The notes under the pieces: model-generated
What the model was told of the DNA's origin: nothing
Database searches by the model: none
What the model saw: only the letters and a program-made list of their open reading frames with translations
Shown: in pieces, positions 12,201 through 23,642 of the stretch
How positions within the stretch are numbered: position 1 is the first letter of the stretch
Layout of the letters: the number at the start of each line of letters is the position of its first letter
Assembly: GCA_013076295.1 (NCBI GenBank)
Contig: RQOL01000616.1
Coordinates: forward strand, 1,736,001 to 1,800,000
DNA: 64,000 bases
Direction of reading: 5' to 3'
Origin: Sanderia malayensis
Taxonomy: Eukaryota; Cnidaria; Scyphozoa; Semaeostomeae; Pelagiidae
Translations under genes and position numbers: made by a program

Positions 12201-15200
12201 CATTTAGTTTTGTTGTTATCATATGTTATAATTGTCCACAAAATCAGCTGCTGTGATTGCAGAATAGGAAATTGCGATTGCATAACTACGTCACTTCACA
12301 GTACATCGCTTGACATCGCCCAGTTGTTGTTTCACGCGATCCAATTTGCTTGATTTGAGTTGAGATCTCCCTTCTTTCACAGGGCATTGACGCTGGCATC
12401 GCCGGAGGTTAGATTCAACTTCGACAGCGAAACTCACGACCCGATTGATCTAGTTACCAAACAGCTGATGTGAGTTGACTCTTTGTGCGTCTTTGTGCAT
12501 TCTCTGCGCCATGTAATATTCGAATTACCACTATGAGTTCCTCTGATCACTTTCAAACCGACCTTTGAAGCCAAATTTTACCAAATTTTAAGTAGTTGTT
12601 TGTCTATTGTAATTTGTTTTGTTATTATTTCTGGCAATAAGATATTTTATGTATTTCATTGCGATCCTTGTTTCATTTTGTTTTAGGGAAACTAACTCGT
12701 TGGTAGAAGAATTCATGTTATTGGCAAATATTTCAGTCGCGAAGAAGATCTATGATTTCTTCCCTCAATACGCTGTGTTGAGAAAGCACCCCAAGCCCCC
12801 TGTTACTAATTTCGACCCCCTCATCAAGGCAGCAGAAGGACAGGTGGGAGGAAGTCAATACCCCTTCAATACTGTCGCTTGTTTAGAATCGTTGACAATC
12901 GCCACCGGCGTTTGTCGACGTTTTGGCCTACCCATTTACACGTCTACCGTATTTCCTCGATCAGGCGCTTGGAGGCGCTTATTTGAGGGGGAGGGGCGCT
13001 TATTCGAGGAAATACGGTACTGAAGTCATGCTTTTAAGGCTCCAACTTCTAGCAACTGCCCTTGGTGTGTGTAGGAGTAGGTAATGTGCATGTCGAGTAA
13101 AGGCTAAGTTTTCTTATACCTTTGTATGATGAAAACTCCCAGCCTATGTGAAATATATATCCCCTTTGCCAGCAACAGTTCATTGTATAGGCGTGCACTA
13201 TCTATGTTGTTGAGTATATCGCAGTATCTATGTTGTTATGAGTTCATCGATAGATTAATTCATAACAAAATGGATACTCTACTCAAGTGCAACTTCTGTG
13301 AATGACCATTTGATGTTTTAGAATAAGCGAATTCAGACCGAGACTGGAAAGGTATTACAAACGTCCTTAGATGAAGCGATTTTCGATGACCCATACATGA
13401 ACACGATGCTGAGAATATTGACAACAAGATGCATGACACAAGCCTTGTACATTTGCTCTGGCAGTGAAACCAGAGAAGAATACTACCATTTTGGTCTTGC
13501 CACGCCAATTTATACGCATTTCACATCTCCCATAAGAAGGTGAGCATGCAGACTCGCATTTCTTCTTTTGGTATCTAATGCGTATCTAATCTAATTTGTG
13601 ACGTCACCTTGCATGCTTCAAGTCTTCTATATTGGTTTTGTCAAGTATCCTGCATTCAGCATTTTAAGGGATCACTATTGGTCATTCAAGTATCATATAC
13701 TGGCCATTAAGTAATTTGTATTGGTCAGTGTGGGCTTCCATTGCTGGTCATTTGAAGTTTCGTATATGCTCGCAATTTTCAGCTTTCTCCGTTAGTTATT
13801 GTTGTTGGTCTCAATTGTGTGTTGAAAGCATTCAATTTGGGTAGAGGCTTTTTTTATTTCCAGCCTCGTGATTTTATCACAAACGTGCAGTGTTTATGAT
13901 AAGCCTGTTTCGGTCTTAAAATTTTTGCAATCCTCGTTAGTTATTTTATTTCGGTCTACTTATTTTCTATGATGAACATAAATCATTGAACAGAAGTGTT
14001 TTAGTGTAACGTTTCGAGGATACTTCCCTAATCATCGGGGAAGTGGCTAAAAAGGTCGGTAGTTAGTTTATATGTGTGGAGTTGAGCGAACGTCGAGGCA
14101 GATCGTGTTCTGTTGGACGTAGAAGTATTTTGTATGTTTCTCGTTCTAAAGTGCTTGTAAACATATTTTTTTAAGTTTATATGATGTGCTGTCATTTCTG
14201 GTCAGTTCTTGTTATTTCAATGCTATCGATCTTTCGATTTATTTTCATACCTATCCTGTATCGTTCTTGTCCATAACGTTCACATCTTCTGAAAAGAAAG
14301 TATCCTTGTTGGTCCAGCTGTTGTTTGCCATATTTATATTTCGCCTTCTGTTTCTCCTATCATCACGGTGCGCCTTCAAAGACTAGCACTGCTTTTTGCG
14401 TCAATATTCAACGTCTGAACTCAGCATCTTCAATCGATCTCTTACGCACATTCTGTTTGTAAGGCTTCCGTACGCTAAGATTCTGCATTTGCTATTCATC
14501 CATTGCCATAAATATTTATTTACCTGGCTTTGCACAAAGACTCATGCTAGCTTCCTACGTCGCTTATAATTTTATCTATTTTAAAATCTTTAGCCGACAA
14601 AGAGAATTTTCAAACATTGCATTGGTCGGATGTCTGCTTCTCCAACAGTCATCTTGATTAATCTTTCTTTGTATTGACGGCAGAATTCAGCTGCTCAGGC
14701 TGCTCTAATTTAACATGCACCATATATCGTGTGCTGCATTTTTGTGCGGAATTGTGTTGACGACTTTTGTTTTTACGTTTCAGGTATCCAGATGTGATGG
14801 TGCATAGATTGTTGGCTGTGGCAATCGGAGCCTATTCGTCATATCCAGCTCTTCTCAACGTTCTGAAAGTGCAAGTACGTTTTGCTAACTAGACAACATC
14901 ACATTCTGCTAGTGTGTAATCTAATAGAATTCCGTTTAGTGAACTCTTGAGGCCCCCCAAACGCGGCTTTTCATTCGTGGGGAGTTGTTAACCGCCGGAA
15001 CGGGTAATACTAGATGATTCTGAAACGTAGGCATGTGGTCTCATGCTTCAGAAGCAGATTTTCCTCTGCATTGCCGAGGTTCGAGTCCTGGTGGCTACCC
15101 GTACTCGAACTAAGACACTGACATCTGCTGGAGCTGCGCTTATGTAATAAGTTGCAGCGGTAATTGGCTTCATCTTTGTAATATTCTACTCAATAACCAT

Positions 15201-18124
15201 TTTTTATTGCTGTTTTTAGCAAGATTGCAGTCATTTGAATTACAGACATAAAATGGCTCAGTACGCCGGAAGAGCTTCAGTTCAGCTTCATACGCAGGTT
15301 TTGTCAGCACATCTTTTTGTTACTCTGATATAGCTAAATTTGAAACTTGATAACACTTCCTTGTGAAATGCTTCTCTCCGTAATTTGTTTCACTCACCAT
15401 CAAATAACCATTTTATATAATTTAGTTTAATCTACTTCGATATTGCTGACACTTTCACTCGCAGGGGTCAGGGGTCATCGGCACCGTTGCTGTGTGAATG
15501 TCCGTTTTCCCCTACTATGGTAATAAGTCTTGTTATAATGGCCGACATGTTAGCCCTTCAGCCATGGCTAGGTCATCATATTTCACGGGTCACACAAGTC
15601 ATAGATCACGTAATTCATAGATCATAAAGGTCAGACTTCGTAGATCAAAGGTCAGATTGTTGCTCGTCAAACTATTAGCCTTATTCTAAGAATCTCCTCG
15701 CCTTTGTACCATACAGATATTTTTCAAGAATAAACTCGTCGATGAAGATGGTTACATTTTGTATGTGAGAAAGAACGCCATACAAGTTCTGATTCCAAAA
15801 TACGGCCTCGAGGGAACAATATTTTTCAACAAACCTGGGGAAAATGACTCTGAAATGCTTAAATATAATGACGAGGTTAGTTTTGTATACTTGCATTTTG
15901 ATGTGGCTGAACTCCATGCGTTTATATGGAGCTGTGTATTTTATAATTATTGATTACACGATAGTGATAGAATGATTAAACTTATTTTTTTTAGAATGGA
16001 ACTTTGGAATCTGGTGAGACGATTTTGAGGGTTTTCGACAAGGTTGTTGTTCAAATTAGCGTAGAGAAACGAGATTTGCAAAGCCAGTTCATGCAGCTAA
16101 AACTTGTTGAGCCCAAGGTGAGGATATTGCTTCAAACATTACACCACTTTGAAATTTTCATGTTTGTTTTGGTAAGCTATGCCATGCCATCCAACTGCAG
16201 TTGACATTCTAATCCAGACCTCCTTTTTTTGTGCTGAATTTAATTGCTGATAACATCGACCATCAGCAGTTTTTTGCTTTATTAGTACACTATTTTCTTT
16301 TTATAAGAATAAACTTTATAAGAATAATGAGGCTCAAAATTCGTGAAATTTAAGAAAATTTAAGAATATTGTCAGGCTCAGGATCTTATGGAACTATTAT
16401 TTTTAGCAGGCGTTTTTTATTTTGGAATTCGTGTGCTTTTCACGGGCAATGGTTATAAATATACTCTTCCAAATTTCGATGAAAGTGTCGAAAAAATCTG
16501 TGCTACAGGAAATAAGGACTTATTCTGTTAGCCATATAATAGTCATGCGTTTTTGGCATTGATGACAATAATAGCAGTGTATTTCCATATCTGTATTTTC
16601 TGCCACGCTAAGAACAATTTAAGAATATTCAGAGGCTCAAAATAGAAAAAAATTAAGAACATTGAGGCTCAGCAAAAAATTAAGTATTCTTATAAAAAGA
16701 AAAGAGTGTAAGCTTATCTTGCTTAAAAATGAAACATTATTTTGAAAATTCGGGTGAAAATAAGTCCAAATATTTTGCTCCAAATTTCAAGTTGATATCT
16801 CGAGACAATTTTCCTGAATGCAGTTTTAACTTTGTCCATGCTGATGAAATTTTGTGTGCTCCTCCCAATCGAATCAGACAGAAGGGAAGTGCGGTCTTCA
16901 TTAAGCCCCCCTGGATCTATAACCCCCCCCTTATTTTGTCCAATTGTGAACAATGATGAAATTGTGATGGAAGCAGCGCTGACAAGTTTTCAGTTCACAT
17001 GTACTCATTGAATTGAATTGCTTAAAAACAACCGTTTTACAAATTCGAGGAAACTACATAGTTCTTCAATCAAACTCGTTTTCTTAGGACTAACCGGCTG
17101 CACAGCACTTTTTGCTTTTTTTGTGCGCGTGTTCTCAGTAAATCCCGCTTTAGTTGTGCGGGCCAATTAATTATTTATTCAATTTCAGAGGTAGTATCCG
17201 TTGACTGCCTTTGAGTTGATTTTTTGCTGAAAAGTACAGCAGGCATTAGTTAATTCGTGTGTTAAGCACAGCTTTAGGTTCTTATCGCTACTCTGTGTGT
17301 ATGTATTGTTTTTGAATTTCTTATTGAAGCGCTATTCCACGTGTTCTTTACGTGTAGCGGTCGCCTGACCTGCTTGAACCTCCATATGTTCACACCATAT
17401 GATCCGATGGTGAGAATTAGCTCCTTATTTCACTGTCTCACGTTTAAAGGCCTTGTGCAATCAGCAAAAGTGACAGCTTTTTTCGCTGTAAAGTATATAA
17501 TTCAACGTGGTTACCAACATGCCGCAAATAGAATTTAAACACATTTTTTAGTTTTTGAGTTGTTCATTGCCAAAGCAGGGATTTTGGACAAATTTTCTTG
17601 AAGAAATAAACACGTTTTTGACGTCAGAATGAGGCGTTGTCCCATACAATCTTATGAGAACTTAATTAACCTTAATTTAAACCGATTAAGTAACGTGCGC
17701 GGCGCTTGTAATTTGAATTTGAATTTGAACCGATTAATTAACGGTTTCGTCGTAACTTCCCAAAATGGCGATCATCTGAGATCTTTTTCTTTCCATTTCC
17801 GCAAAAATCGATATGTCATTTTTGGCTGCAGAAGCCTTTGAAGCACGTCATTGGTCGGTGAATCTCATTTCCCCATGACAACTTTATCTCATCCACTCAC
17901 TCTTTCATTCCCAACACACGTGAAATGTGGCAAACAATGGTTTATAAGGGGCGTTTATTGACGGGGAGGGGGGCTTCAATAGGAATACAACAGAAATATG
18001 ATTATTAAGCTTCCATTTGTCCCTTTTTCAGATTCCATCCATTAGCGTGGAGTCACGCTGCGGACAGCAAATTGCAAGCAGCCATGTGAAAGGGCCAGTC
18101 AACAAAAAGATACGTACACTTTGA
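3274..18124 (+). CDS. DIS3: DIS3 / RRP44, catalytic exoribonuclease of the RNA exosome (27 coding exons)
   Basis: DIS3 is the 3'-5' exoribonuclease and endonuclease of the exosome. Coding exons: 3274-3492, 3704-3766, 3954-4048, 4272-4346, 4530-4660, 4965-5047, 5434-5526, 5759-5778, 5884-5932, 6013-6165, 6394-6447, 6605-6673, 7108-7245, 8947-9093, 9299-9415, 10488-10589, 11004-11068, 11166-11250, 11949-12076, 12383-12469, 12687-12843, 13322-13539, 14784-14874, 15220-15297, 15717-15875, 15995-16117, 18032-18124. They sum to 2892 nt, giving 963 aa (human 958), with GT-AG junctions and matching phases throughout. The N-terminal CR3 cysteines are C31, C36 and C39. PIN endonuclease acidic residues D66, E94, D143 and D178 are present. 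The RNB active site [15 protein letters not shown] is intact (D480, D486, D488, D489). Cold-shock and S1 regions flank it, and the tail is short and basic. The start matches the family start MLKSK. Both active sites look functional. Introns 13 and 18 carry minisatellite or inverted repeats. Confidence 0.97.
5085..5272 (+). repeat. Dispersed repeat copy in DIS3 intron 6
   Basis: About 185 bp including CCAAACAATGTTGTCTCT, ATCACAAGGGTTTG and ACAACATTGTTTT. The same order of blocks occurs in reverse complement at about 46618-46812 in INTU intron 1. The AACAATGTTGTC and GACAACATTGTT ends suggest a short inverted-repeat element. No coding capacity. Confidence 0.6.
6802..6985 (+). mobile_element. 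pogo/Tigger-like MITE in DIS3 intron 12
   Basis: A 184-bp element bounded by TA dinucleotides, starting CAGTCAA and ending TTGACTG. The interior carries repeated TTCGAA and AATTCGAA motifs. CAGT termini with TA target duplication are typical of pogo-type Tc1/mariner elements. A same-orientation 153-bp relative lies at 31999-32151 in TMEM33 intron 3. No transposase is encoded. Confidence 0.75.
8073..8850 (+). repeat. Minisatellite of 16-17 bp units in DIS3 intron 13
   Basis: About 780 bp of alternating units CTTCCTACTATCATCAT, CTTCCTACTAACATCAT, CTTCCGACATTGTCAT and CTTCCTACATTGTCAC. The order of unit types repeats at a larger scale. It is strongly pyrimidine-biased on the coding strand and lies upstream of the exon 14 acceptor at 8946. 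Open frames across it arise only from the repeat. Confidence 0.95.
9115..9162. repeat. Imperfect hairpin in DIS3 intron 14
   Basis: The arms ATGCTGCAAGG and CCTTTGCAGCAT, with GTGTGGGA facing TCCCACAC, face each other around a 6-nt loop. It lies in the 205-bp intron between exons 14 and 15. Confidence 0.7.
9226..9259. repeat. Perfect 15-bp stem hairpin in DIS3 intron 14
   Basis: The arm AGGTCAGTTGTTTTC is followed by the loop TCGT and an exact reverse complement. No mismatch is seen. It is the second foldback in the same 205-bp intron. Confidence 0.85.
11324..11364. repeat. Perfect 18-bp stem hairpin in DIS3 intron 18
   Basis: The arm GGGTAATCGTCTTGATGT, a 5-nt loop TTCTT and an exact reverse-complement arm. 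It lies about 75 bp downstream of the exon 18 donor. Confidence 0.85.
11627..11692 (+). repeat. Three tandem copies of a 22-bp unit
   Basis: AACTTTATATTCTTGTTCCT and close variants repeat three times in DIS3 intron 18, just before a larger inverted repeat. Confidence 0.8.
11720..11884. mobile_element. 165-bp foldback/MITE in DIS3 intron 18
   Basis: The two arms, about 70 bp each, are near-perfect reverse complements (CAAAATAGCTTTGAAAATC at the left, GATTTTCAAAGCTATTTTG at the right). They are separated by about 20 bp. There is no room for a coding region. Confidence 0.8.
12945..13019. mobile_element. 75-bp micro-MITE in DIS3 intron 21
   Basis: Inverted ends TACCGTATTTCCTCGA and TCGAGGAAATACGGTA flank a GCGCTT-rich centre. 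A related single end, TACCGTATTTGCTCGA, sits near 4788 in DIS3 intron 5, so the motif is dispersed. Confidence 0.7.
16287..16709. mobile_element. MITE of the TACAC...GTGTA family in DIS3 intron 26
   Basis: The left end ACACTATTTTCTTTTTATAAGAAT and its partner ending AAAGAGTGT are inverted repeats next to TA. The interior repeats AAGAATATT and AGGCTCA motifs. Related elements are at 23643-24628 and 41921-42034. Confidence 0.75.
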
Positions 18125-19916
18125 TAATTTTTTATTTCTGTGGTCTTTTATCAAGTTATAAAGATAGGAAAGAGTGGACAGATGAATTTGATATTGTCTT
18201 TCGTCTTTTCTTCACTCAAAGAGATGCCATTTGACATGCGCAGTGTCTGTTTTGCAAATGGTGATTGAAATTTAGTGCTGGTTAAATGCAATTTAAGCAG
18301 GGTTAGTGATCACGCGTGAACTAGCATCACATGTTTAGGAATTGTGCTCCTAATATAAAGAGGCCTGCGTGTGTGTCTTCTCCTCTATGTCCAGAGACTA
18401 TCCAACGAACGCTGTTTTCCAGGTTGAGTGCTTTACGTGCAAGGAGCACGGAGCCAGAGAGAAACGATACAGTGTATTGATTTTTAATTACTGACTCTGA
18501 CTGGTTCTGACTGACTGATTACAATAATTTACAGGTATTTATATTACTCTAAAAATCATGATGACGAAGTAAAAGTGTTTCTAGAAAGACGAGAGGGACG
18601 ATGCAGAAATAAAAATAGAATGATGTAATTTGAATGACGCGAGATGATGAAATAGAGAAAGTGATCGAGAAGAGAGAGGGCAAAATGAAAGAAATCTAAA
18701 AATACGTAATTTCACTACACATGTTCATATATCGTTTGCATCGTTTATATCGTTTATGTCGTTTATATCGGCTAACTAGATAAAGGTAATTGTCATGTTA
18801 CGTCATACGTCAACATTATTGATGTTGGCTATCGGCCCCTGGGTTTTGCAACCGAGGTTGTTAAACAAACTCGAGGTTGCATGATTGCATCAACGCGATT
18901 TGACCAAAGTCGACCATCTGTGTATGCTTGATGATATATATATAGATTTAGACATTGCGGAAAGGTTAATATATCTTTAGTGTGGCAATTAACAACCGGC
19001 TTTGGATCGTATTTGGGGTTTATGATCACTTTTGAATGACCATAATATTTCTAATCCTTCGTAAATGTCCAAGCTTGTCGGTCATGCACCAGTTCACGGT
19101 TTACACGAGTTTTGATAAGTGGAGCTGCCCTTGTGGCACGACTACACCCTTCACTCGAGGTTTTATTACCTTGAGTGCACACAATAACGAATTCGGTTTA
19201 CATGCCATAGAGGCTGGCATTGTTTTATGCATACGAGTGTCCCAGCGCTGCAGCGTTTACTTCGAGGTGTATCTGTTATAATTTGTTATGATTTGTTTAT
19301 GTATCGTTATGGTGCGTTTTGGACCGATTGTTTTGGTTAATGAGATCACGTGGGCTGTGAGCGCGGTGTCAATGCGTGGGCATTTCGCTAAGAGATCACG
19401 TGGTATTCTTCATGTCACACTTGTGTAGCAATCAAAATTTTATGATCTGCATTACTGATGACCATTACATATATCAATGCCGAAAAAAGACAACTTTTGT
19501 CTTATTTTTAAATCAGAGGAAGAAACAGCAGCCAGGTGGGGTAGGGGACACAAAAAGCACGTGTCTTACAATTTTTGAGATGACTCAATAATGTGTCACT
19601 TTTCTTTCCACCTGCTAAGCATCTGCAACTTTGAAATGCCTCTTATATCTCTGAATGCATTTGCATACCTTCATTAAGGGTATTTACATGCACTCATTCA
19701 TCTGGCGTTTTTATTTTGCTTACAAAGAACTATCGTCTTAATCTTCTAAGCTAATCTAATGTAACTATTGATTTAAATGTCCAAATTATTAATTGCCGAT
19801 GTTGTTAATAGACGAAATTGAATAAACTTACACACGGTATATCGGTCTAGAAATTTTAAATGGTGTGCAATGCAGACATTGCGTATTGCTGAGGAAAGTT
19901 ATGCTCATGCGATTGT
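18125..19916. other. Spacer between DIS3 and the minus-strand ORF
   Basis: About 1.8 kb with no supported exon on either strand. It holds the 3' untranslated region of DIS3, though no strong AATAAA is seen close to the stop. Open frames here have no splice context or recognisable motif. Confidence 0.5.
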
Positions 19917-21038
19917 TCAAAGTTCGGCCGTTGGAAATGACTCTTCCAGGTTAAAAACCGGAAAGGGGCCCGGGTTGAGAGGCGCTTTGCGGTTGCTAAA
20001 AGCCGGACTCATCGGCGGCGTGAACGGACTGTTAAGCGAGCCTTTGAATGTGAAGGACAGATCGATGCGGGAATATGGAATCGGGGAATCGATGAAACTT
20101 CTCGGACTGTCGGGAACCTCTGCATCGAAGGACGATAAGCCAGTCGGAAAGTCAACGATAGAGGTACGTTTTTTGCCGGACCTTGGGCTTTCCCTACACA
20201 CCATGTATCTCCTTTGCGTGAAACACTGTTCGTCGAGGTTGTCGAAGAATTCTATCGGTGGACACGTGATTGTAATATCGGGCACAGCTCTTCGCAAGGC
20301 CAGATTCGAATTACCGGCACGTAGTGCAGCTGTGCATGGCTGGCTGGATGATTCTTTGACATCTTCACTTTCATTTCCATGCTGATGATTACCATGATCG
20401 TCATTATTATTAGCATCATTATCGTCATTGACGTCTTCGGCGTCCTTAGTATCGTTGTCGTTATTATCGACATTATCGTTGTTGTTGTTGTTGTTGTTAT
20501 CTGTGTTGTTTATCGGAGCCGTGATTGTAACCTGCGGCAGTGCTGAAGTCATCTGTGGTTGGACATGGGTTTTTGACAAGTTGATTTTTGTTTTTTCGTC
20601 GCTCTCAATCTCTAACGTTTTGCGACCAATCTTCTCCTTTGGGTCTTGCTTTGCTTTCAACTCTTGGCTCTTGTTCAGCTCGTATTTGCTCCTCTGTTCT
20701 TCTTTGTCTTTGGCTTTCAGTTCATGCTTTTCTCTTCGCTCTTGTTTCTCCCCATCTATCTGTTCTTGTCTTCGTTTGAGATTCAACTCCTTTGCGTCCT
20801 TTTGTTCCAATTTCTTTGCTTTCTTCAAGTCTTGCTTGCTTAAAGCTTTACGTCGTGGCTTTTCCATACCTTTGTTTGTGTCTATGGCTTCTTGTTTTGT
20901 TGCCAGGTTCATGTTTTTTATTTGTAAATTGTTGATTTTCGACGAGTTTTCTTTACTACGTTTATCGTTGAAATTTTCGTTGGGCCTATCAGTGTTCACT
21001 GCCGTCCAACCTTCGCGAATGAATCTGTTCCTGATCAT
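19917..21038 (-). CDS. Uncharacterised 373-aa disordered, charged protein
   Basis: I do not recognise this protein. An open frame of 373 codons runs from ATG at 21038 to a stop at 19917-19919. The frame extends upstream without an ATG to an in-frame stop. A strong acceptor, CTCCTTTTTTGCAG, precedes 21146 on the minus strand, so a spliced 5' untranslated exon is plausible. Residues about 30-150 are rich in Lys, Glu and Gln (KKAKKLEQKDAKELNLKRRQ) and could form a charged helix. A poly-Asn/Asp tract follows at about 180-225. The tail has Ser-Pro motifs such as SPRSFIDSPIP and SPFTPPMSPAF, possible proline-directed phosphorylation sites. It has no membrane segment or catalytic motif. The opposite strand is also open because of the low complexity. 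It may be a terminal exon or a lineage-specific gene. Confidence 0.5.
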   Translation of the reverse strand: MIRNRFIREGWTAVNTDRPNENFNDKRSKENSSKINNLQIKNMNLATKQEAIDTNKGMEKPRRKALSKQDLKKAKKLEQKDAKELNLKRRQEQIDGEKQERREKHELKAKDKEEQRSKYELNKSQELKAKQDPKEKIGRKTLEIESDEKTKINLSKTHVQPQMTSALPQVTITAPINNTDNNNNNNNDNVDNNDNDTKDAEDVNDDNDANNNDDHGNHQHGNESEDVKESSSQPCTAALRAGNSNLALRRAVPDITITCPPIEFFDNLDEQCFTQRRYMVCRESPRSGKKRTSIVDFPTGLSSFDAEVPDSPRSFIDSPIPYSRIDLSFTFKGSLNSPFTPPMSPAFSNRKAPLNPGPFPVFNLEESFPTAEL

Positions 21039-22977
21039 TATCTCCTTTTGCAGTCGTCTCAAACAAATCTCTATAAATATATCACCGACGTCGATAGATT
21101 ATGATAATGGTGTGGAATTTCTGTTTTCTTCTCCTGCTCAGTAACCCTGCAAAAAAGGAGATGATGATACAGACAGGACCAATCAACAGAATGTGAAGAA
21201 ACAAGCTGTTCTTGTTTTTCAGTTGCCTGTGTTACATTTTCTTTACATTAACATATTTACTTTTAAGCTTTGGACTTAGCAACAGGACCTCTAATTATTT
21301 TGATTGTCAACATTCTGCCGTTTATAAATTTTTAAAAAATGAATGAGAAAAGAAGTTTATTTCAGTGCTAACACATTCTTGTACAATGAGACGTTTTGAA
21401 GAAAGTATTGTTTCAATTTCCAGTCCACTTCACTAACGCGGACAGCAACTGTACACTTCAGGCTAGACCGAGTGCTCGAAACATCATACTCAACTTGTCA
21501 AAGCTTATTGTATAAAGTACCCTTTGCTGAGCTCTCTTGGCAACTACTTTTTCGTGGAAAATGCTTTATTACACGTTTGTGTTTATAAGAAACTGGAATT
21601 AGGTAATGTGCTCAAGAGTGTAAGAAACTTTTGTGCTAGACTCGAGAATAATTACGAAACTTTAAAATTTCCTTTCTGCGTTTGTATGCATTAAAAAAAT
21701 GATCAACTTCAAAACAATAGGGTTACTTTAGATTCTGAAAATAAGAAACTTTTAGTACTAAAATGCTAAAGTTGCCATGCTAAATTGAGAAAATTTTATT
21801 ATAATTGTTGAACCAACTTTCTTCGATGAAACAGACGCGCATTTTAGGTCAGGTTTATGCTCGAAAAATAGAGGAGTGCATTAAAAATTGATGATTTTTG
21901 CTTCATTTTCCTTGCTGATGTTGTGCGAACGTGCTTTTTAAGATCCCTGCAGGTCGAAAATCCTTTTTGTGATGGAAATTATAAATCTTGTAGAATTATT
22001 TGCTTTGCAAAATGTTATAGTTTGCAAGTATGGTAAATAAATTACAAATTTCTTATTGTAACACTCGTGTAAACATCTTGCAATAGTCACGGAATACATT
22101 TGCACAAAACAGTGCCAACATCAAATGTTGTGAATTTTTATTAATCAAGAAACAAGTATAGAAATAGTAATATCAAGTTTCTATAATTCCTATCCTTCAA
22201 AGTTTCCCGATGATCCCATTTTATCGAGCCACAGATAAAAAGTAACACAGCCCTTTACATATATCATAATCTGGCGTGCAATAAAACCTTACGCCTTGAA
22301 ATTCAAAACAGTTTATGAACTTACCTTTTCCATCAAAATTTCATTCGTGTTTATCTCTTTCTGTTTTAATCAATCCTTCTTTCTCAATAGATTTTTCTTA
22401 TGCTCAAAGTAGTCAACCCTGTTGTATTATCTCTTATCAAGTCATTTGAGATTGTTTGCCTGTGTGTTACACATTTTTATACTTGTGAGTCTGCCTCGAT
22501 TCAGATCGAGGTTCATGTGTGAAATTGCACATCTGCTCTCTCAGGGCGCGCTATGGATTTTAGGAGGTCTGCCCGTGCTACTCATTAGCGAACAATGTGA
22601 AACCCGTCCCTCCCAAATCATTTTCTCAACCCCTATTCTTTGCGTGATGTTCTATTTCGATTTGATCACCATATCGCAATTTCTAAATAGCATAAGAGCT
22701 ATTCAAATATCTACTTTCACACGCTTTTTTATAAGAAGCTCAGATAAACCCTTAGGGCCTGTTCATGTGAGATGAGCTGGCCCACCGAGGTGGCATAGCT
22801 CCCTGAGTTGTGCCTGTTTCCAGCTTGCATTTACATGGGCATGTTTTCGCACAAAGATGGGCCAGTCTCGCTTTGAAGGTGAGAACGAAGGTGTCATCAC
22901 TTGTTGCGCAATTTTTGAAAATAACTGCCTGAGTGAGATTTCGCTGGCTCAGGCGGGATCGCTCATCTCGTACGTAA

Positions 22978-23212
22978 TGGCGTAGATAGGAAATTTTATA
23001 GGGGGGGGGGGGGAGAAATTCAGATTTTCCGACAAAAATTTAACAAGCATTTTTGTTTCTTCAAGACTATGAGAATAAGATAAGGAAATTAGCTAGAACT
23101 GAACGTAAACAGAATATATTTATTTTCCGACAAGTTCAGCAATTTTCCGACAAAACGGTAGTTTAGCTCTACAGGGAGGTTTTCGCCCCCTGACCCCCTT
23201 CTATCTACGCCA
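22978..23212. mobile_element. Short non-autonomous element with TGGCGTAGATAG ends
   Basis: Inverted ends TGGCGTAGATAG and CTATCTACGCCA bound about 235 bp. The right end extends to CAGTGGCGTAGATAG when read inwards, a form often seen at hAT-type termini. No clear 8-bp target duplication could be assigned. The interior includes a poly-G tract and two TTTTCCGACAA repeats. Confidence 0.6.
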
Positions 23213-23642
23213 CTGCATACGAACAGGTTTTTGTTACAAAAAGCTTCTTAAACGTTTTTTTCTTATTTTTGGGACTCAAAGTAACCTTAACCTTATCCTT
23301 TTAAAGTTGAACATTTTGGATGAATATAAACCCAGATCTTCACGAAAATAGCTCGTGCAGATCAAAATATAAAATTGCACTCTTTTCCTAACCAAATTAT
23401 CAAAATTCTCGGTATTCACTGAGACCATATCCCGTGCACAACATTCATTCAAAGAACTATTTTTAAAAATTGTTGTTTTAATTATTTTTGGGCCTAGTCC
23501 TAGGCTTTTTTAGTTCATCCTACAATTCCAGTTGCTTATAAGCCATTTTTAATATAAAAAAGTTCCTCGAATTTGCCTCTAACCTCGAACACCAAATTCG
23601 TCATAAGTTCCCACCCTTCGAGTAAACTCCCTTGCTAGCATT

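Noticed and set aside
20428..21144. 238-aa plus-strand frame
   Set aside because: Antisense of the Lys/Glu- and Asn-rich minus-strand ORF; the Ser/Leu/Phe-rich product is a complement artefact.
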